NCBI GenBank assembly: GCA_002335175.1
Contig: DDCA01000001.1
Span: forward strand, 62,001-126,000
Source: Candidatus Saccharibacteria bacterium UBA2018
Lineage (GTDB): Bacteria; Patescibacteriota; Saccharimonadia; Saccharimonadales; Saccharimonadaceae
Direction of reading: 5' to 3'
Length of the DNA: 64,000 bases
In this document: positions 42,257 through 51,746 of the stretch, piece by piece
Layout of the letters: every line of letters starts with the position of its first letter
Position numbering within the stretch: position 1 is the stretch's first letter
Notes under the pieces: model-generated
Databases searched by the model: none
Seen by the model: only the letters and a program-made list of their open reading frames with translations
Told to the model about the DNA's origin: nothing
Made by a program: the position numbers and the translations under genes

Positions 42257-43993
42257 ATGCCGAACGACGTCAAAGTCAATCACCGAATTAAATTCCTGGC
42301 CATCATTTGCCTGGCAGTGATGGCTGTTTTTGTGATGAGGCTGTTTTATCTTCAAATTGTCGAACACGATAAATACATTGCCCTCGCAAACAAAGAGCAG
42401 CTTAAGCGGCTGTCTATCCCTGCAAAGCGCGGTGAGATCTACATGATGGACGACGGACGCCTGACTAAGGTGGTATTGAACCAAACGGTCTATACAATGT
42501 TTGTCGATCCGGCCATTGTAGACGAACCCGAAAAAGTGAAAGACGCTATCCGTGAAGTCGTTGGCGGAAATGCAGTCGACGGTTTTAGTAAACTTGTCGA
42601 CAAAAAAGAGACGCGTTACCAAGTCGTAGCAAAAACCGTTACCCGGACCCAAGCCCAACTCATTAAAAAGCGCCAGTTAAAAGGGATCGGCTTCCAGGCA
42701 GAATCGCGACGTGTTTATCCCGAAAAGAAGCTCGCTGCCCAAACGCTTGGTTTCGTTAATTTCGAGGGTAACGGCCAGTATGGTATTGAGGGGATGTTCG
42801 ACAAAGAGCTGAAGGGCAAGAACGGGTTGCTGCAGTCGGTGACAGACGTCAGTAACGTACCTCTGACGATTGGGAATAAAAACATCGACCTCCCGGCCCA
42901 GGATGGCCGCAACATTGTCCTGACGCTTGACCGTAATATCCAGGCATATAGCGAACAAGCGCTCGCAAGGGGTGTGAAGCGTTCCGGTGCTGATAGCGGC
43001 AGCGTGATTGTGATGGATCCGAATACTGGCAAGGTTTTGGCAATGTCGAGCTTACCGACGTACGACCCATCAAAATATAATGTCGTCACTAACGCCCAAG
43101 CCTTTAACCTAGGCGCAGTTAATAACCCATATGAACCCGGTTCGGTTATGAAAACATTCACGATGGCAACGGGCATTGATACAGGAGCAGTCAAGCCAAG
43201 CTCGACCTACGTAAATACTGACTATATAAAAGTCGAAGACCGGACGATAACAAACGCAAGCAAGGGCGAGACCGGTACAATTACATTCCAGCATGCGCTA
43301 AATTGGTCGCTGAACACTGGTATGGTTACCGTCGCTGAACGCCTTGGTAATGGCACAATTGATTCGAAAGCACGCAGCACGATGTACCGCTACTTGCACG
43401 ACAAATTTAAGCTTGGAGAATTAACCGGTATCGAAGTGAGCGGAGAAGCGGCGGGCCGGATTATTGCACCGGATGAAGCCGATGGTAATGCAGTGCGATA
43501 TTCAAACATGACATTCGGCCAGGGAATGGACCTGACTATGGTACAAGTTGCGGCCGGTTTCGGCGCCATGGTCAATGGGGGTACTTATTACTCACCAACC
43601 GTCATTGAAGGTGCAGTAGACAAGGATGGTCAATTGGTCAAAGCCGCCCCGAAGCCAGCACAACCGAATGTTATCAGCCCTTCAACGTCTTCACAGATGC
43701 GTGACATGGTAATCAAAGCCCGGCGAGCATTCTATGCCTCTAGCGACCTTCCTGGCTATAGGGTCGGCGGCAAGACCGGTACCTCACAAACAATCGTCAA
43801 CGGATCGTATGAAAATGGGCAAACGATTGCGACCTACTTAGGATTCGGCGGTGATACGAAGCCAAGGTATGTCATAATGGTAGAGGTATCCGGCAAGGGT
43901 AAAAACCTGGCTGGTAACATAGATGCGATGCCTATATTTACCGACATTTCCAACTGGACGATCGACTACTTAAAGCTTCAGCCGCAGAGATAA
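42257..43993 (+). CDS. ftsI: Division transpeptidase FtsI (PBP class B)
   Basis: This 578-residue penicillin-binding protein has an N-terminal membrane anchor (~10-32), a PBP dimerisation domain (~55-220) and a transpeptidase domain. The active-site motifs are SxxK as SVMK in PGSVMKTF, SxN as SLN in NWSLNTG, and KTG in GGKTGTSQ. It cross-links septal peptidoglycan together with FtsW. It precedes mraY by 6 nt. Confidence 0.93.
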   Translation: MPNDVKVNHRIKFLAIICLAVMAVFVMRLFYLQIVEHDKYIALANKEQLKRLSIPAKRGEIYMMDDGRLTKVVLNQTVYTMFVDPAIVDEPEKVKDAIREVVGGNAVDGFSKLVDKKETRYQVVAKTVTRTQAQLIKKRQLKGIGFQAESRRVYPEKKLAAQTLGFVNFEGNGQYGIEGMFDKELKGKNGLLQSVTDVSNVPLTIGNKNIDLPAQDGRNIVLTLDRNIQAYSEQALARGVKRSGADSGSVIVMDPNTGKVLAMSSLPTYDPSKYNVVTNAQAFNLGAVNNPYEPGSVMKTFTMATGIDTGAVKPSSTYVNTDYIKVEDRTITNASKGETGTITFQHALNWSLNTGMVTVAERLGNGTIDSKARSTMYRYLHDKFKLGELTGIEVSGEAAGRIIAPDEADGNAVRYSNMTFGQGMDLTMVQVAAGFGAMVNGGTYYSPTVIEGAVDKDGQLVKAAPKPAQPNVISPSTSSQMRDMVIKARRAFYASSDLPGYRVGGKTGTSQTIVNGSYENGQTIATYLGFGGDTKPRYVIMVEVSGKGKNLAGNIDAMPIFTDISNWTIDYLKLQPQR

Positions 43994-43999
43994 ACAATC

Positions 44000-45043
44000 A
44001 TGAATACCCAATCAATCATTGACGCAATTACTAGCAACACAACCGGGTTGTTTTTCATGAGTGCCGGAGCGTTCCTGCTCGCTATGGCACTCACGCCGCT
44101 TTATACTCACTTTGCATACCGCTATAAGTTCTGGAAAAAACAGCGGAGTGTCAGTACTTCAGGTGAAGTCCTCGAGGTTTTTACAAAACTGCATGCAGCC
44201 AAGTTTCTTCGGAACATCCCAACTATGGCTGGCGTTATTGGAGTCGTGACAATTGCCGTAATTACATTCGCATTCAACCTCGACCGTAGTCAGACCTGGC
44301 TGCCGCTCGCGGCTCTGCTTGGCGGTGCCGTAGTCGGTCTTATCGATGACATTATTAACTTGCGTTCCAACGGCCACGGCGTTGCCGGGCTTCGATCAAG
44401 TATAAAGTTTATGATGATTGTCGGTATAGGCACTGCGCTTGGTTGGTACTTTTTCGCGAAAATTGGCATAGATGCCGTTCACGTACCATTTGCCGGCAGC
44501 ATTGCTATCGGCTGGCTAATTATCCCATTATTTGCTTTTGTGGTGACTGCCACGGCGAACGCAGTTAATATATCGGACGGATTGGACGGGCTTGCCGGCG
44601 GGCTGCTGGCGATGAGTTTCGCTGCGTTTGGCGCAATAGCGCTATTACAGGGGCAAATTATGCTCGCCGGGTTCTGCTTTACAGCGATTGGTGCATTATT
44701 AAGCTACCTATGGTTCAATATCCATCCGGCGCGGTTCTTTATGGGCGATGTTGGAAGCTTTGCATACGGCGTGGCGCTTGGGGTTGTTGCGATTTTGACG
44801 GATTCGCTACTGCTACTTCCTGTTATTGGACTATTATTTGTGATTGAAGCCGGTTCCAGCCTTATTCAGATTGCAGCCAGGCGCTTCTTTGGTCGAAAAA
44901 TTTTCTTATCTGCGCCAATTCATCATCACCTCGAGGCCATTGGCTGGCCGGAAACAAAGGTCACCATGCGTTTTTGGCTCATTGGCTGCGTAACAGCCAG
45001 CCTTGGCGTTCTGCTAGCACTTGCCGGAGGCCACATACTGTAA
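44000..45043 (+). CDS. mraY: Phospho-N-acetylmuramoyl-pentapeptide transferase
   Basis: This 347-residue protein with about ten helices transfers phospho-MurNAc-pentapeptide to undecaprenyl phosphate, giving lipid I. Family motifs are NAVNISDGLDGLAGG, FMGDVGSFAYG and the His-rich PIHHHLEAIGWPE. It overlaps ftsW (TAATG). Confidence 0.94.
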   Translation: MNTQSIIDAITSNTTGLFFMSAGAFLLAMALTPLYTHFAYRYKFWKKQRSVSTSGEVLEVFTKLHAAKFLRNIPTMAGVIGVVTIAVITFAFNLDRSQTWLPLAALLGGAVVGLIDDIINLRSNGHGVAGLRSSIKFMMIVGIGTALGWYFFAKIGIDAVHVPFAGSIAIGWLIIPLFAFVVTATANAVNISDGLDGLAGGLLAMSFAAFGAIALLQGQIMLAGFCFTAIGALLSYLWFNIHPARFFMGDVGSFAYGVALGVVAILTDSLLLLPVIGLLFVIEAGSSLIQIAARRFFGRKIFLSAPIHHHLEAIGWPETKVTMRFWLIGCVTASLGVLLALAGGHIL

Positions 45044-46326
45044 TGGAACGTTTAGCTAACCGGGCGCGCACCGTTGGGGTCACGATGGGAGTCAGAAAGC
45101 ATCGGCCTGATTATAGTATTGTGCTGTACATGGGGCTTTTAATGCTGCTCGGCCTGATTGTCATGTATGCTATCGGTCCACAGCGTGCCCAAGTCTTGAA
45201 CGCTTCGTATGACACTGACTTTTATACGGCGACATACTTTTTTGGTAAGCAGGCGCTAAGCCTAGCGCTCGCCTTGGCGGTCTTCTTCTTGGTAACCAAA
45301 ATTCCAGTAGGATGGCTGCAAGCCCATGCAAAGAAAATATTCCTTGCAGGGTTAGCAGCCTGCGGCGTATTGGCCGTGAGCGGGTGGGTCGGCGCCGGTA
45401 TTGCAAAGTGCAGCCTGGGTGCCTGCCGCTGGTTTGACCTTGGCCCGCTGGGGAGTATCCAGCCGGCTGAATTTTTAAAGTTTGGATTGCTGGTATTTTG
45501 CGCCGGCTTCATTGCCCACCGGGCCCAGGCTGGTCTCGTTAATGATTTTTATAAAACCTTAGTACCACTCGGCGTAATTATCGGAATCGTGGCTATCTTT
45601 GTCATCGGAATTCAAGAAGATATGGGTACCGGTATCGCAATTCTTGCCATTGTCGCTGCTATGATGACCGTTGCGGGAGTACGCATACGTGTAGGCGCTG
45701 TCCTGGTCGCAGCGGCACTACTGATTGGCGCGTTAATGATTGTCGTGGCACCTCATCGAATTGAGCGGGTGACAGCCTTTCTGCAAGGTGACAATGCATC
45801 CGTCACCGACGCCTCCGCCTATCATATTGTCCACGCCAAAATTGCCATAGGCAGTGGCGGGCTGACGGGTGTCGGTATTGGCAACAGCGTGCAAGCCACA
45901 GGCTACTTACCGGAGGCCATCAATGATTCGGTATTTGCCATAATGGGAGAGACGTTCGGGTTTGTCGGACTGGTGGTCGTGTTGGTACTGTTTAGCGCTC
46001 TACTACTAAGCCTGCTCAAGGTGGCTGAGCGTCTGCCCGGCCTTCCGGAAAAACTACTCGTAGCCGGAGTTTTTGGCTGGTTAGCGTCCCATGTAATATT
46101 GAACGTAGCTGCAATGACCGGTGTATTTCCGCTAACCGGCATCACGCTTCCGCTGCTCAGTTTCGGGGGTACCAGCATGGTGTTTATTGCAGGGGCATTA
46201 GGGTTGGCATTCCAGCTTTCATCGTATACAGTTCATCACAGCACTAAGGAAGGGGAGCGGTATGAGGATTCTCGCAGTCGGCGGGGGCTCGGGCGGCCAC
46301 GTTACGCCAGTCGCAGCCGTATGTAG
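45043..46326 (+). CDS. ftsW: Peptidoglycan glycosyltransferase FtsW
   Basis: This 427-residue SEDS-family polymerase has about ten helices and the hallmark GSIQPAEFLK, together with GIGNSVQATGYLPEAINDSV and the C-terminal GITLPLLSFGGTS. It polymerises lipid II at the septum with FtsI. The start at 45043 overlaps the mraY stop; a longer in-frame start (44974) would run through the mraY coding end. Its last 65 nt overlap murG. Confidence 0.93.
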   Translation: MERLANRARTVGVTMGVRKHRPDYSIVLYMGLLMLLGLIVMYAIGPQRAQVLNASYDTDFYTATYFFGKQALSLALALAVFFLVTKIPVGWLQAHAKKIFLAGLAACGVLAVSGWVGAGIAKCSLGACRWFDLGPLGSIQPAEFLKFGLLVFCAGFIAHRAQAGLVNDFYKTLVPLGVIIGIVAIFVIGIQEDMGTGIAILAIVAAMMTVAGVRIRVGAVLVAAALLIGALMIVVAPHRIERVTAFLQGDNASVTDASAYHIVHAKIAIGSGGLTGVGIGNSVQATGYLPEAINDSVFAIMGETFGFVGLVVVLVLFSALLLSLLKVAERLPGLPEKLLVAGVFGWLASHVILNVAAMTGVFPLTGITLPLLSFGGTSMVFIAGALGLAFQLSSYTVHHSTKEGERYEDSRSRRGLGRPRYASRSRM

Positions 46327-47431
46327 CCAACTTCAAGAGGCTGCTCCAGAAGCAGAGATACGTTTTTGGTGTGACAAAAAGTTTTATCGTCAGGCAAAAA
46401 CAACGATGCTTACACTCGAAAAGCCAATCGCTGTTGAAACAATAGTGGCAGGGAAGCTGCGTCGTTATCATACGTTGTCATTTTTGCGACAAGCAGTACA
46501 ATTCCGCACCATCGTACTTCCAAATATTGTTGATGGGTTCAAACTTATCGTAGGGTTTGGCCAAAGTTTTGTGAAACTAGTGATTTGGCGGCCGGACGTC
46601 ATTTTCGCAAAAGGCGGCTTTGTTTGTTTGCCTGTCGGTTTAAGTGCCCACATTCTTCGAATTCCTCTTGTTATTCATGATTCGGACGCACATCCTGGGC
46701 TTACCAGCCGGGTGCTTTCGCAGTGGGCATCGGCAATCGCAACCGGTGCGCCGCTGAAGTATTATCCGTATCCGAAGAAAAAAAGTCATTACATAGGCAT
46801 CCCTATTAATTCCCAGGCAAAACCAAAGACTCGTCAGGAGGCGGATGAATACAAAAAGGCAGCCGGCTTTGATCCACACATGCCGCTAGTGGTCGTAATT
46901 GGCGGCGGCCTCGGCGCCCAAGCGTTAAATGATGCCGTCGTAAGGTCATTAGAGGACTTGACGGCATTTACGTCCGTTGCTGTCGTGGCTGGTAACGCCA
47001 ACGTTGAGATGGTCAAGCGGGCAGCTAGCGTGAAAGATAAATCAAAATTTCAGGCCTACGGGCATATCGCAATTACCGATTTGCTTCAAATGTACGCCAG
47101 CGCAGATATTGTGGTAACTCGGGCAGGGGCCACTACGCTGCTTGAGCTCGCAACGCTTGGGAAGCCGACAATCATTGTACCGAATGAGATCTTAACCGGG
47201 GGCCACCAGGTTAAGAACGCAGAGGTATACAAGAAAGCCAAGGCCGCCATGATTGTAAGTGAGCGCGAACTCGACGCAAGCCCGCTGGTATTGGTGGATG
47301 CAATAAATGCTATCCTGTTAAACAAAGCTTTGCAAAAGCAGCTCTCGGCAAATATCAAGGCATTTGCCAAGCCTAAAGCGGCTACCGAAATGGCGGCACT
47401 GATACTGGCGGCCATCCGGAGACCGAAATGA
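46262..47431 (+). CDS. murG: UDP-GlcNAc transferase MurG
   Basis: This 389-residue GT28 glycosyltransferase adds GlcNAc to lipid I, giving lipid II. N-terminal loop GGGSGGHVTP binds the acceptor phosphate; the C-terminal domain has VVIGGGLGAQALN and RAGATTLLELATLGKPTI. The start overlaps ftsW by 65 nt and is preceded by GGAAGGGGAGCG, a good Shine-Dalgarno. It overlaps the next gene by 4 nt. Confidence 0.93.
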   Translation: MRILAVGGGSGGHVTPVAAVCSQLQEAAPEAEIRFWCDKKFYRQAKTTMLTLEKPIAVETIVAGKLRRYHTLSFLRQAVQFRTIVLPNIVDGFKLIVGFGQSFVKLVIWRPDVIFAKGGFVCLPVGLSAHILRIPLVIHDSDAHPGLTSRVLSQWASAIATGAPLKYYPYPKKKSHYIGIPINSQAKPKTRQEADEYKKAAGFDPHMPLVVVIGGGLGAQALNDAVVRSLEDLTAFTSVAVVAGNANVEMVKRAASVKDKSKFQAYGHIAITDLLQMYASADIVVTRAGATTLLELATLGKPTIIVPNEILTGGHQVKNAEVYKKAKAAMIVSERELDASPLVLVDAINAILLNKALQKQLSANIKAFAKPKAATEMAALILAAIRRPK

Positions 47432-48387
47432 TATTCGGGAGGAGAAAACCAGACCGCCGTGACATAGCGCCGCGCCGGTCTTCTCAGCCATCAGAAGAAT
47501 CACTCGGCAGACAGACAATATCGGACTTATCAAGCCGGCATAGCTTCCGCCGTAACCGGACCTTAACCGGAAGCTCATCGGCACAGGTAGCGAGTTCTGG
47601 TGAGCTTAACGCCGAACTGCGTTCTCCTCGTGCGCATGTACATCACCTAACGTCACTGCGCCGCCGTTTAACCTTTTATTTTGTGTGCGTCCTTGTGGCT
47701 GCCTTCGGGCTCTACCTGCTGGTTAGCCAGCTTGTGGCCGGCCTAACCGTTAAGGTATCAGGCATTGATCTGCTCCCAGTCAATGACAAGACGGCCTATC
47801 ACGAAGCAATTGAAAGCTACTATGCTGCCCGGCCAGTTGAACGACTGCGTTTTCTCCTTAATGAGACTGCTCTCACCAGTCACGTTCAGGCCACCCGGCC
47901 CGAGGTCAAAAAACTTTCGATTGAACCGGGCTCCGAGTTGGGCCAAGCGGTTGCCGCAGTTGTTCCACGTCACGCAATTGCTCGCTGGAGCTTTGAAAGC
48001 AGCGAGCGCTATGTCGATGCGACGGGCGTGGTATTTAGCCGTAATTACGGCCCTGCTCCCTCATTGAAAATAGTCGATAATAGTGGGATTGAGGCTTCGT
48101 CTTCGCAGGTGGTGGCATCTAATCGCTTTCTAAGCTTTGTTGGCCAGCTTATTTCAGGCGCAAACGGCAATAGCCTAACAGTAGCAAAGGTCACCATCCC
48201 AGCCTTTACGACTAGGCAGGTTGCGGTCACGCTAAAAGGGGAGAGGACTGAATACCGTTTGTCGGTCGACCGCTCGGTAGGGCAGCAGGTAGAAGACATG
48301 GCCCGTGTCCATCGCTATTTAAAACGGAATGGCATAACTCCCCGTTACGTTGATATCAGGGTTGAAGGCAAGGCGTTTTATAAGTAA
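47428..48387 (+). CDS. ftsQ: FtsQ/DivIB-like division protein
   Basis: This 319-residue bitopic protein has a long basic cytoplasmic N-terminus (~1-80), one transmembrane helix (~85-108) and an extracellular part with a POTRA-like start (VSGIDLLP) and beta-rich remainder. The call rests on topology and on its place at the end of the dcw cluster. It lacks a neighbouring ftsA/ftsZ, which are not in this window. Confidence 0.7.
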   Translation: MIFGRRKPDRRDIAPRRSSQPSEESLGRQTISDLSSRHSFRRNRTLTGSSSAQVASSGELNAELRSPRAHVHHLTSLRRRLTFYFVCVLVAAFGLYLLVSQLVAGLTVKVSGIDLLPVNDKTAYHEAIESYYAARPVERLRFLLNETALTSHVQATRPEVKKLSIEPGSELGQAVAAVVPRHAIARWSFESSERYVDATGVVFSRNYGPAPSLKIVDNSGIEASSSQVVASNRFLSFVGQLISGANGNSLTVAKVTIPAFTTRQVAVTLKGERTEYRLSVDRSVGQQVEDMARVHRYLKRNGITPRYVDIRVEGKAFYK

Positions 48388-49018
48388 CGGCGCCCCGCCT
48401 CATCCGGCAGTAGTTCGGTTTTTGTTCTATATGTTAAAATGAAAAAACCATACTAAAATATTGAAATAGCAAAAAAGCAAATAGTAGGGCGGGGTGGTAA
48501 AAAAGAGTAGGGGGAAATAAAAAATAAAAAAAAGCAAATACCATAAACAATAAACTGCATGTGGAAAAATATATACAACACACATTGAGCCGTGACTACA
48601 TGGGCCGGAAGCTACGCTATAGATGTATATGAAAAACATACAAAGTAGAACAACAGTTATAGGGTGAAATACTCTAATCGGCCTAAATACTCCCCTGGAA
48701 GAAGGTATACGTAATCAACTATTGTCTCTAATTGTAATGTCGTAAAAGATATATTGTGCGACGTATAATCTATATCCAACATATGCTAACCTATTCATGC
48801 ATTCCAGCAAGTTTGCGCCGAGTACTTTCCCATTTATTGCATGCACCTTTCTTTTCATGCATGTGCCCTCCAATTATCAAACTTGCCTAGTCCTATGTTC
48901 ACAATATTCCTAAATACCGTCAATGGTTAATCTAGGTCCCAACATATACCTATATCGAGTGTTCTATTTATGTTCTATTTCATTTACACCGTGAATTGGC
49001 GGTGTGAGAACGGTATTT
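48388..49018. other. AT-rich convergent intergenic region, candidate replication terminus
   Basis: About 630 bp without a credible gene, much AT-richer than the surroundings. It lies where orientation flips from mostly plus to mostly minus. It contains a tandem repeat TGTTCTATTT (48960-48969, 48971-48980), three CATGCA words near 48796-48862, and a CCG/CGG-TTTTT weak terminator after ftsQ. I looked for a dif site and found only a poor match near 48758. The minus-strand side holds ACACCG/CGGTGT (48985-49004), a likely terminator for the next gene. Confidence 0.5.
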
Positions 49019-51691
49019 TTATCGAAGTTTTATCTCGGCGCTGCCACTGGCTGGCAGAGCGCCTTCAGTTGGCTTTGAGACTGGTTGTGCTGCCGCAGAG
49101 GCAGTTGAGCTCGGTTTCTTTTTGCGGCTACGAGTGCGTTTTTTCTTGGCAGGGGCTGCATCCGACGATGAAACCTGAGGTGATTGAGCTGGGGTTATAA
49201 CCTGCGTATGAGCATTAATCGGCCAAGTAGCACCCGCAGGTGCTGGGGGCTTGGCCATTGGAACTGCAGCGGTAGAGTTTACGAGGTCAGCGATTTCTTT
49301 CTCGACTTCCGAACGCTCACGCGAGTAATTAAGCCGGGTATGTTCTACAATACGGCCAGTATTATCGGCTTGGGTCGGCGGCAAGTTGAGAGTTCTGGCA
49401 CTGAAGGCGGGTGTTTTTTCACCGTTGATGACCATGTTGATGACAAAGTTGCGGTTGTGCATCTGCAGCAGGTCAAGTGCCTCAAAGTTTGGCTCGAACT
49501 GTTTTGAAAGAATCGGTGCGTCATCAGCTGAGACCCTAAAGCAGATCATCGTACCGACATTTCCGAATACAGCGTCTCGCACCGTGTCACTCATCTGGCT
49601 GATGTACTGGTTGGCTACTGTCAAGTTTAGACCATACTTACGGGCTTCGGACAAAATGGTCGCGAATGAATCAGTCGCAAAATTCTGGAACTCGTCGACA
49701 TACAAATAGAATGGCCGACGGTCTTCTATGTTTGGGATGTCCTGGCGGCTCATAGCAGCTAGCTGGACCTTTGTGACGATGAATGAACCTAGAATAGCCG
49801 CGTTGTCCTCGCCTATCAAGCCTTTCGACAGATTAACGATTAGAATCTTACCTTCGTCCATTATCTCGCGGATATTGAAGGTACTTTTAGGCTGGCCGAT
49901 GATATTACGGATGATGGGGTTGGCCGTGAACGCACCAACCTTGTTCAGAACCGGTGCGATAGCTTCGGCCTGGAATTTATCATTCCAGCTGGCAAATTCG
50001 ACGTTCCAGAACTGTAGCACCACCGTGTCAGTACAAGTTGCCAGAACCTCTTTTCTGAACTTCTTGTCAGTCAGCATGCGCGTAATGTCGAGCATGGTAG
50101 TGTTTGGGTGGTCGAGGAGCGCTAAGATAGTGTAACGAAGGATATATTCGAGGCGTGGTCCCCAGCTTTCGCCGAACATACGTTTTAGTACGCCGATAAC
50201 CTCGGAACTAATATTCGTCTTCTGGTTTGGGTCTGTTACTTCCAGCGGATTAAACCCTAGCGGGTATGCAGTATCGGCCGGGTTAAAGTAAACAACGTCC
50301 TTTAATCGTGCACCGGGTATAAAACGCATATTATTGACGGCAAAGTCACCGTGCGGGTCGATAATTGCGTAGCCGTGGCCATGAAAAATGTCGCTAAGAG
50401 CAAACAACTCAAGCGTACCGCTTTTACCTGCTCCGGTTTGGCCAATAATGTAGACATGACGCGAACGGTCGTAGCGTAACATGCCAAACTGGTGGTTAAT
50501 GCCGCGGAAGTTCGTCACGCCAAATGCGGATATATTTTCGTCGATGGCATCATTACCCGTGATAACTGGCAATTTAGCCGGCGGTTCGGCGGTTTTTGAC
50601 GATGCCCAAACGATATTTGGCGTTTCGACATTGGTATGCGGCAAATGGAAAACGGAGGCCAGCTCTTCAATATTCAGGATATACCCTTTATCGGCAAAAA
50701 TACGCGACTTGTATGCGTTCAAATCGTCTTTTTTAAAGCTCGAATTAGTGGGCTTGAAACCATTTAGGTTGGTTGAATTGTATTGTTTGAACGTTCCGAC
50801 TAATGCCTGCATCCTCTGGCGGGCACTGGTTTCGCTCTCGCCCAGGTAGGCTAACCGAATTTTGACTTGATAGCCCAGCTTAGTCGCCTTCTTCTCTACC
50901 TCGCTGATGCGAGTTTTATCTCGCTCAGACAGTTCTTTTGGCTTGCCTGCCTCGCCTTCCCCACCTTCCGGCGGTTTCCATAATGCTTCAAAAAATGTAC
51001 CGATCCACCGAAAGTCCAAGCCGCCCTCCCCTACGAGGAGACCGAAAGGATTTCCGCCTTTCAGGGTGCTAATCCAGCGTTCGCTCAGCTTGTGCCAGTC
51101 GTCGGCAATTGGCCGGACTAACACCTGGATCCATAGCTCTTCACCGGTTGATTCGAGCTTGGCAAGCGTGCCGGTGATACCGGCTAAGGGGTCGACCTCA
51201 AAGCTTTGGAAGGTTTTTATCGGTAAGAATTCCGGGCCGGTCAGTGCAATTTCAGTAGTGTGGACGACACTGTGTTTTCGTTCATGGCTAACATAGTCTT
51301 CTTCGGCGGCGTGAATTTGGACGGTTGGATACTGAGAATAAATCTGACCTTCTACGAAGCTCTGTAACGCCTTCGGCACCCATACATAAAACCTTATCTG
51401 GCCATTAACAGAGGCAATCTCGAAGCTTAAATGTTCTTGGATACCGCCATTTAATTTAAGTTCCGGCTTGTCGCGCAGGATTCCGTGAAGACTAGCAAAT
51501 AACTGCTCGGCAGCCAGCTCACTCTTGTCGTTGGCTTTTGGAATCTCCAGGATGAGCAGGCTGCTTTCCGCTTCACTCAACGGGGGTGCAACCCGGTAAT
51601 TACGCCAAGCGGCCACAAGCAGCACAAGTACAATCGGTACCCATACGTACCATTGTAGGAGCGTTTCAATAATCCAAGAGAGAATAGACAT
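49019..51691 (-). CDS. VirD4/TraD-like conjugative ATPase
   Basis: This 890-residue protein has an N-terminal transmembrane helix (~14-30), a long domain of unknown fold, and a C-terminal ATPase with Walker A GQTGAGKSGTLEL (~433) and Walker B FYLYVDEFQNF. The pattern of FNPADTAYPLGFNPLE and EARKYGLNLTVANQYISQM places it among VirD4/TraG-like coupling ATPases or DUF87-type relatives, which move DNA or protein across membranes. The tail is Lys/Arg-rich. No relaxase or VirB genes are adjacent, so it may serve DNA uptake or protein secretion in this lineage. Confidence 0.82.
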   Translation of the reverse strand: MSILSWIIETLLQWYVWVPIVLVLLVAAWRNYRVAPPLSEAESSLLILEIPKANDKSELAAEQLFASLHGILRDKPELKLNGGIQEHLSFEIASVNGQIRFYVWVPKALQSFVEGQIYSQYPTVQIHAAEEDYVSHERKHSVVHTTEIALTGPEFLPIKTFQSFEVDPLAGITGTLAKLESTGEELWIQVLVRPIADDWHKLSERWISTLKGGNPFGLLVGEGGLDFRWIGTFFEALWKPPEGGEGEAGKPKELSERDKTRISEVEKKATKLGYQVKIRLAYLGESETSARQRMQALVGTFKQYNSTNLNGFKPTNSSFKKDDLNAYKSRIFADKGYILNIEELASVFHLPHTNVETPNIVWASSKTAEPPAKLPVITGNDAIDENISAFGVTNFRGINHQFGMLRYDRSRHVYIIGQTGAGKSGTLELFALSDIFHGHGYAIIDPHGDFAVNNMRFIPGARLKDVVYFNPADTAYPLGFNPLEVTDPNQKTNISSEVIGVLKRMFGESWGPRLEYILRYTILALLDHPNTTMLDITRMLTDKKFRKEVLATCTDTVVLQFWNVEFASWNDKFQAEAIAPVLNKVGAFTANPIIRNIIGQPKSTFNIREIMDEGKILIVNLSKGLIGEDNAAILGSFIVTKVQLAAMSRQDIPNIEDRRPFYLYVDEFQNFATDSFATILSEARKYGLNLTVANQYISQMSDTVRDAVFGNVGTMICFRVSADDAPILSKQFEPNFEALDLLQMHNRNFVINMVINGEKTPAFSARTLNLPPTQADNTGRIVEHTRLNYSRERSEVEKEIADLVNSTAAVPMAKPPAPAGATWPINAHTQVITPAQSPQVSSSDAAPAKKKRTRSRKKKPSSTASAAAQPVSKPTEGALPASGSAEIKLR

Positions 51692-51746
51692 AATAACCTG
51701 GTTCTATTGTCCCACCGCCGCCTCTGTAATGCAACTGGTTCGCAGC

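Noticed and set aside
48740..48800. dif recombination site in the AT-rich gap
   Set aside because: The best stretch (GTGCGACGTATAATC region) matches the known dif consensus poorly in the right arm.
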